Assembly: GCA_008363385.1 (NCBI GenBank)
Contig: RHKY01000037.1
Location: 1-49,307, forward strand
DNA: 49,307 nucleotides
Source: Acidobacteriota bacterium
GTDB taxonomy: Bacteria; Acidobacteriota; Thermoanaerobaculia; UBA5066
Direction of reading: 5' to 3'
The stretch's first letter is position 1, and each line of letters begins with the position of its first letter. Below the pieces are notes generated by a model. The model did not search any database. It was not told the origin of the DNA and was given only the letters and a program-made list of their open reading frames with translations. The position numbers and the translations under genes are program-made. Below, in pieces: positions 42,793-49,307 of the stretch.

Positions 42793-44751
42793 TCAGTCCG
42801 CGAGCGTGGAGAGGTCCCCCGGGTCCTCCCCCATCTCCACCGCCTTGAGGTACCGGCGCATGATCTTCCCCGAGCGCGTCTTCGGGAGCGTGGCGCGCAC
42901 CTCGATCTCCGAGGGCTGGGCGATCGGCCCCAGGTCTTGCCGGACGTGGTCCTTCAGCGAGCCGATGAGGCCGGGACCGGCCTCGACCCCGGCCCGGACC
43001 ACGACGAAGGCCTTGATCCTCTCCCCCTTCACCGGGTCGGGCAGGCCGATCACGGCGCTCTCGGCCACCGCCGGGTGGCGGATGAGGGACCCCTCCACGT
43101 CGGCCGTGCCGATCCGGTGCCCGGCGACGTTCAGGACGTCGTCGGCGCGCCCCAGGACGGCGAAGTAGCCGTCGGGGTCCCGCACGGCGATGTCGCCCGC
43201 CGCGTAGACGCCCGGGATCTGCTGCCAGTACTTCTCGTACCGCGGGTGGTCGTTCCAGACGGTCCGGAGCATGTACGGCACCGGCTTCGTCAGGACGAGG
43301 AGGCCCCCGTGCCCGTCCGGGAGCGGGCTCCCCTCCTTGTCGACCACGCGCGCCGAGACGCCCGGGAGGGGCTTCCCCACCTTGCCGGGCCGCACGTCGA
43401 ACGTCGGAAGGGTCCCGAGGACCGGGCCGGCGACCTCCGTCTGCCAGAAGTTGTCCACGACGAGGCCGTCGGACTGCGAGACGAGGTGCTTCTGGCTCCA
43501 GAGGTGCGCCTCCGGGTTCAGGGGCTCGCCGGCGCAGGCGATGAGCCGGAGGCGAGAGAGGTCGTACTTCGCCGGGGCGGCCGGGCCGTGGCTCATCCAC
43601 ATCCTCACCGCCGTGGGCGCGGTGAAGAGGACGTTGACGCCGAACCGCTCGCACAGCTCCCAGGTCACCTCCGGCGTCGGGTAGTCCGGCACCCCCTCCC
43701 GGCAGAAGACCGTCGCGCCGATCGAGAGCGGGCCGTAGACGATGAAGGAGTGCCCGACGATCCAGCCGATGTCCGAGGTCGACCAGTAGATGTCCCGCTC
43801 GCCGATCTGGTAGTAGGCCTTCGAGAGGTAGGTCACGCCGACGAGGTACCCGCCGGTGGCGTGCACGACCCCCTTCGGCTTCCCGGTCGTCCCGGACGTG
43901 TAGAGGATGAAGAGAGGGTCCTCGGAGTCCATCGGCTCGGGCGGGCAGTGGATCTCGTGCGCCTGCTGGATGTCGTAGAAGTCGTGCTCGCGCTCGCTCT
44001 CGAACTCGTACGGCGCGTCCCCGACCCGCGACCCGCGGCGGTGGACCACCACGTGCTCGACGAAGGTCAGGTCGCGCACCGCCTCGTCGACCGTCGGCTT
44101 GAGCGAGAGCCTCTTGCCGCGGCGGACCGTGTAGTCCGAGCAGACGACGACCTTCGCCTGGCAGTCGACGATCCGCGACCGGAGCGCCTGCGTCCCCATC
44201 CCCGCGAAGACGACCGAGTGGATCGCCCCGATCCGCGCGCAGGCGAGCATCGTGATGACCCCCTCGGGGCAGAGGGGCATGTAGACGATCACCCGGTCGC
44301 CCTTGCCCACGCCGAGCCGCTTCAGCGCGTTGGCGAAGCGGTTCACCTCGCGGTAGAGGCGGTTGTAGGTGTAGGCGTGCTCCTCGCCGTCCTCCCCCAC
44401 CCAGAGGAGCGCGGCCTTGTTCCTCCGGTCGCCGTAGACGTGGCGGTCGATGCAGTTGACGGCGGCGTTGAGCTTGCCGCCCACGAACCACTCGTGACGC
44501 GGCAGGTCGAACCGGCAGACCTCGTCGAAGGGCTCCATCCAGTCGACCGCGCGCGCCTTCTCGGCCCAGAAGCCCGCCGGGTCCATCTCGGCGTGCGCCC
44601 GCTCGACCGCGTCGTTCGGGAGCACGGCCTGACGCGCCAGCCAGATCGGGGGGACGATGACGTTCTCGTCCTTGGCCAGCCGCTGGATCGCCGCCTGCTG
44701 GGACTCGGAGAGCTCCACGCCCGCCGCCTTCGCCCCGTCGCTCCCGTCCAT
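42793..44751 (-). CDS. acs: acetyl-CoA synthetase
   Basis: The 652-residue enzyme matches the usual length of Acs. It has the N-terminal segment ending WFVGGKLNAAVNCIDRH, the AMP-binding loop LYTSGTTGKPKGVVH, the WSTSDIGWIVGHSFIVYGPL helix that shapes the acetate pocket, the hinge GRADDVLNVAGHRIGTADVE, and the C-terminal PKTRSGKIMRR with the lysine that is acetylated in regulation. It activates acetate to acetyl-CoA with ATP. A Shine-Dalgarno GGAGGAG lies 6 nt before the ATG. The gene sits alone, with a hemerythrin downstream and a metalloprotease gene divergent. Confidence 0.96.
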   Translation of the reverse strand: MDGSDGAKAAGVELSESQQAAIQRLAKDENVIVPPIWLARQAVLPNDAVERAHAEMDPAGFWAEKARAVDWMEPFDEVCRFDLPRHEWFVGGKLNAAVNCIDRHVYGDRRNKAALLWVGEDGEEHAYTYNRLYREVNRFANALKRLGVGKGDRVIVYMPLCPEGVITMLACARIGAIHSVVFAGMGTQALRSRIVDCQAKVVVCSDYTVRRGKRLSLKPTVDEAVRDLTFVEHVVVHRRGSRVGDAPYEFESEREHDFYDIQQAHEIHCPPEPMDSEDPLFILYTSGTTGKPKGVVHATGGYLVGVTYLSKAYYQIGERDIYWSTSDIGWIVGHSFIVYGPLSIGATVFCREGVPDYPTPEVTWELCERFGVNVLFTAPTAVRMWMSHGPAAPAKYDLSRLRLIACAGEPLNPEAHLWSQKHLVSQSDGLVVDNFWQTEVAGPVLGTLPTFDVRPGKVGKPLPGVSARVVDKEGSPLPDGHGGLLVLTKPVPYMLRTVWNDHPRYEKYWQQIPGVYAAGDIAVRDPDGYFAVLGRADDVLNVAGHRIGTADVEGSLIRHPAVAESAVIGLPDPVKGERIKAFVVVRAGVEAGPGLIGSLKDHVRQDLGPIAQPSEIEVRATLPKTRSGKIMRRYLKAVEMGEDPGDLSTLAD

Positions 44752-45045
44752 GGCCTCTCCTCCCCCGGCCGCCCGTCCCGCGGTGGGCCGGGCGCCCCGG
44801 CCTGCTCCCGGGGCGTCGGCGGATTGTAGGGAGGCGGCCGTCCCGGCGCGAGGGCGCGTAAACGCTCCGCCCGCCGTGACGGGCCTCACCCCCGGGGCGC
44901 CCCGCCTGCCGCCTCTGACGAACGGGGGAGGCGCGCGCCCTCCGGTTTCGGTATCTTCCACCGCACTGGACCCGACCGCCGCCTGACGGGAGGGCCGCGC
45001 CGTTGCGGAACCTTCCGTCAGGATCTTCGTACCACGGAGGACGCC
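44752..45045. other. 294-nt intergenic region between divergent genes
   Basis: On the minus strand TACAAT (44828-44823) is a -10 candidate for acs with a leader of about 65 nt; no matching -35 is seen. On the plus strand TATCTT (44952-44957, 4/6) is a weak -10 for the metalloprotease. I saw no gene or clear hairpin in the rest. Confidence 0.4.
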
Positions 45046-46572
45046 ATGAAGAGACCCGACCGATCCCCCCTGACCTCCCTCCTCGCCCTCTCCGCCCTCC
45101 TCGGGGCCCCCGCGCTGGCGCACGAGCCCTCCGCGGGCGACGCCGCGCCCGAGCTCGGCGCCGGGCCGTCGAGCGCGTTCGTCCTGGAGGCGGCGCCCGG
45201 CGGCGGCGTCTCCTGCCGGCCGGCGTCGTCGGACGAGGCGCGCGCCCTGGCGCGCCGCCCCGACGTTCCGCTGAAGTTCATCACGCCCCTCGGGAAGCGG
45301 ACGGTGAACGCGAACGGCTTCCGGATCAACCTCCGGGCCACGGCCCAGCTCGACGCCTTCCCGGAGGCCAAGGCCGCCTTTATCCGCGCCGCCCAGTTCT
45401 GGGAGTCGAAGATCGCCAGCCCCGTCTCGATCATCATCGACGTCGACTACGGCCCGACGCGCTTCGGGGAGCCCTGGCCCAGCCCGAACGTGATCGGGTC
45501 CGCGAGCGGCCAGTCGGTCGGCGGCAACGGGCTCTGGTCGCAGCTGAGGCAGGGCTTCGTCTCGACGGCCAACGGGTCGTCGGAGTCGGCCCTGTTGAGC
45601 CAGCTCCCTTCGTCGTCGATCTCGACGTCCCTGGGCTCGACCTCGTACATCCTGGGGGCCTCGGCGCCGTTCCGGGCCCTGGGCCTCCTGGCGGCTTCCG
45701 CCGACCCGGCCACCGAGACCAACCTCGGCGACCCGCCGAACATCGGGTTCAACTCCGCGTTCAGCTTCGACTTCAACCCCGACGACGGGGTCGGGTCGAG
45801 CCTGACCGACTTCGACACGACCGCCGTCCACGAGATCGGCCACGTCCTCGGCTTCTCGTCCAACGCCGGGATGCGGGAGCTCTCCCCGACCTTCCCCATC
45901 GCCGTCACGACGCTCGACGTCTTCCGCTTCCAGCCGGGGCAGGGCCCGGCGAACTTCTCCGGGGCCTCGCGCGTCCTCTCCTCCGGCGGCACCCAGGTCT
46001 TCTGGGCCGGCGGCGCCGAGCTGCAGTTCTCCACCGGCCGGCCCGACGGCTCCGGCGGCGACGGGCAGCAGGCGAGCCACTGGAAGGCCGACGAGAAGAC
46101 GGGGACCTACGTCGGCCTGATGGACCCGACGATCGCCCCCGGGGAGCGCGGCCAGTTCACGGCCAACGACCAGGCCGCCTTCGAGGCGCTCGGCTGGAAG
46201 ATGGGGAGCGGCGGCGGGACCGGGAGCTGCACGCCCGACGACACGACGCTCTGCCTCTACGGCGGCCGCTTCAAGGTCCAGGCGACGTACCGGGACTACT
46301 CGAACAACACGGGCAACGCGCGCGCGGTCTCCCTCACCCCGGACTCGGGCTACTTCTGGTTCTTCGACAGCGCCAACGTCGAGCTCGTCGCCAAGATCGT
46401 CAGCTTCTGCAGCGGCAGCTCCGGCCAGTACGGCCTCTACGCCAGCGGCCTGACGGACGTCGAGGTGACGTTCCAGGTGACGGACACCCAGAGCGGCACC
46501 TACGTCGAGAAGACCAACCCGCTCGGGAACCGGTTCTGCACGATCGGAGAGGCGCTGCCGGTCTGCCCCTGA
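45046..46572 (+). CDS. secreted zincin metalloprotease with C-terminal beta domain
   Basis: The 508-residue protein has a signal peptide (about 1-26, ending ALAHE), a propeptide or linker, and a metalloprotease domain with HEIGH (262-266) followed by VLGFSS and a Met-turn LMDPTI. The third metzincin ligand position, six residues after the second His, is Ser272, so the third ligand must lie elsewhere, as in related 'NF038122-type' proteases. The end (about 410-508) is an extra beta domain with LCLYGGRFKVQATY, SGYFWFFDSANVELVAKI and GLTDVEVTFQVTDT, a tail that I associate with acidobacterial secreted proteins, with Cys pairs. GGAGG lies 5 nt before the ATG. Confidence 0.88.
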   Translation: MKRPDRSPLTSLLALSALLGAPALAHEPSAGDAAPELGAGPSSAFVLEAAPGGGVSCRPASSDEARALARRPDVPLKFITPLGKRTVNANGFRINLRATAQLDAFPEAKAAFIRAAQFWESKIASPVSIIIDVDYGPTRFGEPWPSPNVIGSASGQSVGGNGLWSQLRQGFVSTANGSSESALLSQLPSSSISTSLGSTSYILGASAPFRALGLLAASADPATETNLGDPPNIGFNSAFSFDFNPDDGVGSSLTDFDTTAVHEIGHVLGFSSNAGMRELSPTFPIAVTTLDVFRFQPGQGPANFSGASRVLSSGGTQVFWAGGAELQFSTGRPDGSGGDGQQASHWKADEKTGTYVGLMDPTIAPGERGQFTANDQAAFEALGWKMGSGGGTGSCTPDDTTLCLYGGRFKVQATYRDYSNNTGNARAVSLTPDSGYFWFFDSANVELVAKIVSFCSGSSGQYGLYASGLTDVEVTFQVTDTQSGTYVEKTNPLGNRFCTIGEALPVCP

Positions 46573-46613
46573 GGCGACGGCCCGAGGGGGGCGCTCCCGG
46601 TAGACTCCGGCCG

Positions 46614-47630
46614 ATGCCGACCGGAGCGCCCCCGCCTCCGTCCCTCCGGATCGTCCGGAGGCTCCAGCAGCTCCGCCCGGACGTCTCCGCCTCGAGGCTG
46701 AAGCGGGCCGTCCTGGACGGGCAGGTGACCGTGAACGGCGCCCGGGTCGACGACCCGGGCGCCCTCGTCTCTGCCGGCGACGCGGTCGCCTGGGACCCCA
46801 ACCTCGCGGTCCGGCGCCGGACCGCCACCGCCCTCGAGGTCCTCTACGAGGACGACGACGTCGTCGCGGTGGTCAAGCCCGCCGGCCTCCTCACCCACCC
46901 GACCGAAGCCAGGGAGAAGGAGACTCTCCTCTCCCGCGTCTCGACCTGGGCGGCGCGACGGCGGGGCGGCCGTCCCTACGTCTCCGTGGTCCACCGGCTG
47001 GACAAGGAGACCTCGGGCGTCCTGGCCTTCGCCCTGAGCCGCCGGGGCCTCGTCGCGCTGCAGGCGCAGCTGCGGGGCCACACGATGGACCGCCGGTACC
47101 AGGCCGTCGTCGAGGGGAACCTCTCCCGTCCCGCCGGACGGTTCGACTGGCCGCTGGTCGAGGACCGGGGGGACCGGCGGCGCGGCGTGGCCCCCGAGGG
47201 CGAGACCGGGGTGCCGGCGGTGACCGACTGGACGGTCGTGGAGCGGTTCGGGATCGCGACGCTCGTCAGCGTCCGCCTGGGGACCGGCCGCACGCACCAG
47301 ATCCGCGTCCACTTCGCGCACGCGGGCCACCCGCTCGTCGGCGACCCGGTCTACGGGGAGAGGCGGCTCCCCTTCCCCGTGCCGTTCGGGCGGCAGGCCC
47401 TCCACGCCGGGCGGCTCGGCTTCACGACTCCGGACGGGGAGGAGGTCCTCGTCGAGGCCCCCCCGCCGGCGGACTTCCAGGCCCTCGTGGCGGCGCTCCG
47501 GAAACGCTCGAACCGGTCCCCCGTCCCCGTGGAGAGGCCCGGGAAGGCGCCCGGCCCCGCGCCGCGCCAGGGGCCCCGCGGACGTGCCGCCGGAGGGGCG
47601 AGGGGATCCCGGACGCGCCCTCCGGGCTGA
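46614..47630 (+). CDS. RluA-family pseudouridine synthase
   Basis: The 338-residue protein has an N-terminal S4 RNA-binding domain (about 9-75) and the RluA catalytic domain with HRLDKETSGVLAF, where the Asp is the catalytic residue, plus RYQAVVEG and GTGRTHQIRVHF, the usual motifs II and III. It changes uridines in rRNA or tRNA to pseudouridine, probably RluD-like, but the site is not known. A Pro/Arg/Gly-rich basic tail extends beyond the fold. The ATG at 46614 has TAGACT 7 nt upstream and no Shine-Dalgarno. The gene follows the metalloprotease gene by 41 nt. Confidence 0.92.
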   Translation: MPTGAPPPPSLRIVRRLQQLRPDVSASRLKRAVLDGQVTVNGARVDDPGALVSAGDAVAWDPNLAVRRRTATALEVLYEDDDVVAVVKPAGLLTHPTEAREKETLLSRVSTWAARRRGGRPYVSVVHRLDKETSGVLAFALSRRGLVALQAQLRGHTMDRRYQAVVEGNLSRPAGRFDWPLVEDRGDRRRGVAPEGETGVPAVTDWTVVERFGIATLVSVRLGTGRTHQIRVHFAHAGHPLVGDPVYGERRLPFPVPFGRQALHAGRLGFTTPDGEEVLVEAPPPADFQALVAALRKRSNRSPVPVERPGKAPGPAPRQGPRGRAAGGARGSRTRPPG

Positions 47631-47635
47631 CCGGC

Positions 47636-47666
47636 CCGGGGCCCGCCCCGAGAGGACGGGCCCCGG
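47636..47666. terminator. 10-bp hairpin between convergent genes
   Basis: CCGGGGCCCG (47636-47645) pairs perfectly with CGGGCCCCGG (47657-47666) over an 11-nt loop, between the stop of the pseudouridine synthase (47630) and the stop of the convergent OmpA-like gene (47681). It can serve both strands. No T-run is present. Confidence 0.55.
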
Positions 47667-47680
47667 CCTCGCGGGAGGGC

Positions 47681-48325
47681 CTACTCCATCACGACGACGA
47701 CGACGCGCCGGTTGGCCGCCCGGCCCTTCGAGCTCTTGTTCGGCTCGACCGGGAGCGTGTCGCCGTAGGAGATCGTCGTCATCCGCGGGATCGGGAGCTG
47801 GTGCTTGCGCGCCAGGTAGAGGCGGACCGACTCGGCGCGCTTGGCGCCGAGCTGGTCGTTGATCTCCTCGGTCCCCGTGTTGTCCGTGTGGCCCTGGATC
47901 TCGATCCAGACCGGGCGCTTGAGGTCGCGGACCTTGACGGCGAACTCGTCCAGCGTCTCCTTGGCCTTGTCGTCCAGCTGGGCCGAGCTGACGCGGAAGC
48001 GGATCCGGTCCTCGGTGAAGGTCTGCTCGAAGACGACCTTCCCCTTCGCCAGGACCCCGGCCTCCTGGGCCCGCTTGAGCGCCTCGGAAGCGGACTGGCT
48101 GAGCTCCTCGATCTTCTTGTCCTGCTGCTCGAGCTTGCCGTCGGTCGCCTTCTGCTTCTCCTGCAGGTCCTCGACCTGGGTCTCGACCGACTCGATCTTC
48201 TTGTCTGTCTTGGACTGGGCCTCGGCGATCCGCTGGTCGACGTCCTTGGTGGTGGCGCAGCCGAGGCCGATCGCGGCGGCGGAGGCGAGCCCGAGGATCC
48301 CGAGGAGGCGTGTCGATCTCTTCAT
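47681..48325 (-). CDS. OmpA/Pal-type peptidoglycan-binding lipoprotein
   Basis: The 214-residue protein has a lipoprotein signal ending at Cys23 (AIGLGC), a coiled coil with many Lys, Glu and Gln (about 27-85) and an OmpA-like C-terminal domain with IEIQGHTDNTG and LGAKRAESVRLYL, the peptidoglycan-binding pattern. It probably tethers the outer membrane to the cell wall. The upstream VWA gene overlaps it by ATGA. The coiled coil suggests a trimeric or dimeric stalk, as in Lpp-like linkers. Confidence 0.9.
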   Translation of the reverse strand: MKRSTRLLGILGLASAAAIGLGCATTKDVDQRIAEAQSKTDKKIESVETQVEDLQEKQKATDGKLEQQDKKIEELSQSASEALKRAQEAGVLAKGKVVFEQTFTEDRIRFRVSSAQLDDKAKETLDEFAVKVRDLKRPVWIEIQGHTDNTGTEEINDQLGAKRAESVRLYLARKHQLPIPRMTTISYGDTLPVEPNKSSKGRAANRRVVVVVME

Positions 48326-49307
48326 TCCTTACCCCTTTTCTCGGATTTTCCCCGCGCCGGGGGCTCGCCGGTGGGGCCCCCCGCCGTCGGAGGGTCGGTC
48401 CCGCGGTAGCCGGCCCTCACGCGAACGGGGCGGGCCGGCCCGGCGAGTCTCAGCGTGAGTCGCCGGTATCTTACCGGACCGCGGCCCGTCGGCGAGAAGC
48501 CGACGAGGTACTGCGATCGGAGGTCCAACAGGAGCGAGCGGACCGCGGTCAGGAGCTCCTGGGCCGAGGTGGCGACCGTCAGCCGCCCCCCCGAGAGGCG
48601 AGCCACGTGGCCGAGGACGTCCAGGTCGAGGAGGGTCTCGGGGTTCTGCCCCGGGAGCGGCGTCAGCGGCGTCCCGGGGGACTTCAGGACGAGGGGGAAG
48701 ACCGGCACGTCGACGCCCTCGAGGAGCGAGGAGAGCTCCTCCCGCGACAGGTGAGACGCGTTGTCGATTCCGTCCGTCAGGAGGACGATCGCCCGCGACC
48801 CGTTCCGGCCGAGGAGGCTCCGGTCGGGCATCTTCGAGAGCGCGTCGAAGAACGCGGTCCTCCCCCACGGCTCCGCCGCGCGGGCGGACCGCGCGACCGC
48901 CCGGGCGTCCGAGGTGAACGGGACGACCTCCCGGACCTCTCCCCGCGCGAAGACGTGGAGCGCGAAGTCGTCGCCCTCCCGGCGGGCCGCAAGGAGGGCG
49001 TCGATCGCCTCGCGGGCCCGGTCCATCTTGCCGACGAGCCCCATGGAGCCCGAGACGTCGAGGAGGATCGCGAAGGAGACGGGCGCGTCCCGGCTCCTCT
49101 CGAAGAGGTCGAACGCCACGGGGACGCCGTCGCTCAGGAGCGTGACGTCCGCGGGCGAGAGGTCCGGGACCGCGCGTCCCTTCCGGTCCGTGACCACGAA
49201 CGGGACGAGGACGTACCCGACGGAGACCGAGGCCTGGCGGCGCGCGGCCTCGTCCGGCGCCGCGGCCTCCGGCCGCGGCGCGGGCCGCGGGACCTCCGGG
49301 CGGGGAG
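48322..49307 (-). CDS. VWA-domain protein, acidobacterial VWFA-related type, 5' end outside the window
   Basis: The frame is open to the window edge, so the N-terminus is missing. A GTG at 49197 is in frame, but the protein similarity continues upstream (GYVLVPFVVTDRKGRAVPDL is the usual beginning of the domain), so the true start lies beyond 49307. The MIDAS motif is FAILLDVSGSMG with DxSxS, and VLLTDGIDNAS supplies the later acidic residue. It ends in a Pro/Gly/Lys-rich tail. VWA proteins bind partner proteins through a metal ion; this type is usually secreted or membrane-bound. It overlaps the OmpA-like gene by 4 nt. Confidence 0.85.
   Translation of the reverse strand, partial: PRPEVPRPAPRPEAAAPDEAARRQASVSVGYVLVPFVVTDRKGRAVPDLSPADVTLLSDGVPVAFDLFERSRDAPVSFAILLDVSGSMGLVGKMDRAREAIDALLAARREGDDFALHVFARGEVREVVPFTSDARAVARSARAAEPWGRTAFFDALSKMPDRSLLGRNGSRAIVLLTDGIDNASHLSREELSSLLEGVDVPVFPLVLKSPGTPLTPLPGQNPETLLDLDVLGHVARLSGGRLTVATSAQELLTAVRSLLLDLRSQYLVGFSPTGRGPVRYRRLTLRLAGPARPVRVRAGYRGTDPPTAGGPTGEPPARGKSEKRGKE

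Overview
This is a very GC-rich bacterial chromosome segment. The gene content suggests an Acidobacteriota member, probably of the Thermoanaerobaculia type. The pointers are a VWA protein of the 'acidobacterial VWFA-related' type, a PATAN/DUF4388 protein, large modular secreted proteases with FN3 and PQQ-like repeats, and many TPR proteins. The taxonomy is inferred from families, not from a marker gene. I saw no rRNA, tRNA, CRISPR array, insertion sequence or phage gene. Coding is dense, and many neighbouring genes share a 4-nt ATGA or GTGA overlap.

The left end (96-8786, minus strand) reads as one unit: a giant secreted subtilase, a small secreted protein, a 58-residue Cys-containing peptide that is easy to miss (2839-3015), a PqqD-like protein, a radical SAM/SPASM enzyme, an HPr-kinase-like protein and a class I methyltransferase. 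I interpret the last five as a RiPP (ribosomally made, modified peptide) locus: precursor, recognition protein, radical enzyme, possible kinase and possible methylase. It is the best candidate here for an undescribed system.

Next come a membrane protein with two SPFH/band-7 proteins (8914-11869), an acyl-CoA dehydrogenase followed by an active/inactive pair of M16 peptidases (11880-15756), and a run with a SpoIID-type lipoprotein, an aminotransferase, a polytopic membrane protein and a DnaC-like ATPase (15827-21064). The stress block 21197-24512 is dnaK-hspR-sigma factor, with a good promoter before dnaK. It is followed by a DUF1844/TPR/DUF4388 envelope group (24617-28305), a divergent mazG and an unrecognised Gly/Ser/Tyr-rich protein.

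The centre (30210-35848) is an envelope group: a phosphodiesterase-like membrane protein, EnvC, an S41 peptidase homologue that appears to have lost its catalytic Ser and Lys, and a YibQ-type deacetylase homologue. Divergent from it are an ABC peptide-binding lipoprotein and a TPR protein. These are followed by a short intergenic cluster of inverted and direct repeats (38758-38956).

The right part carries a histidine phosphatase, a methyltransferase, an M24 aminopeptidase, a hemerythrin, acetyl-CoA synthetase, a secreted zinc metalloprotease, an RluA-type pseudouridine synthase, an OmpA-like lipoprotein and a VWA protein cut by the window end.

Two genome-wide habits show up. First, -10-like hexamers (TATAAT, TATCAT, TACAAT, TAGAAT, TACACT, TAGACT) sit 5-9 nt before start codons, which suggests frequent leaderless transcripts. 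Second, some genes have signal peptides that are complete only if translation starts at CTG.
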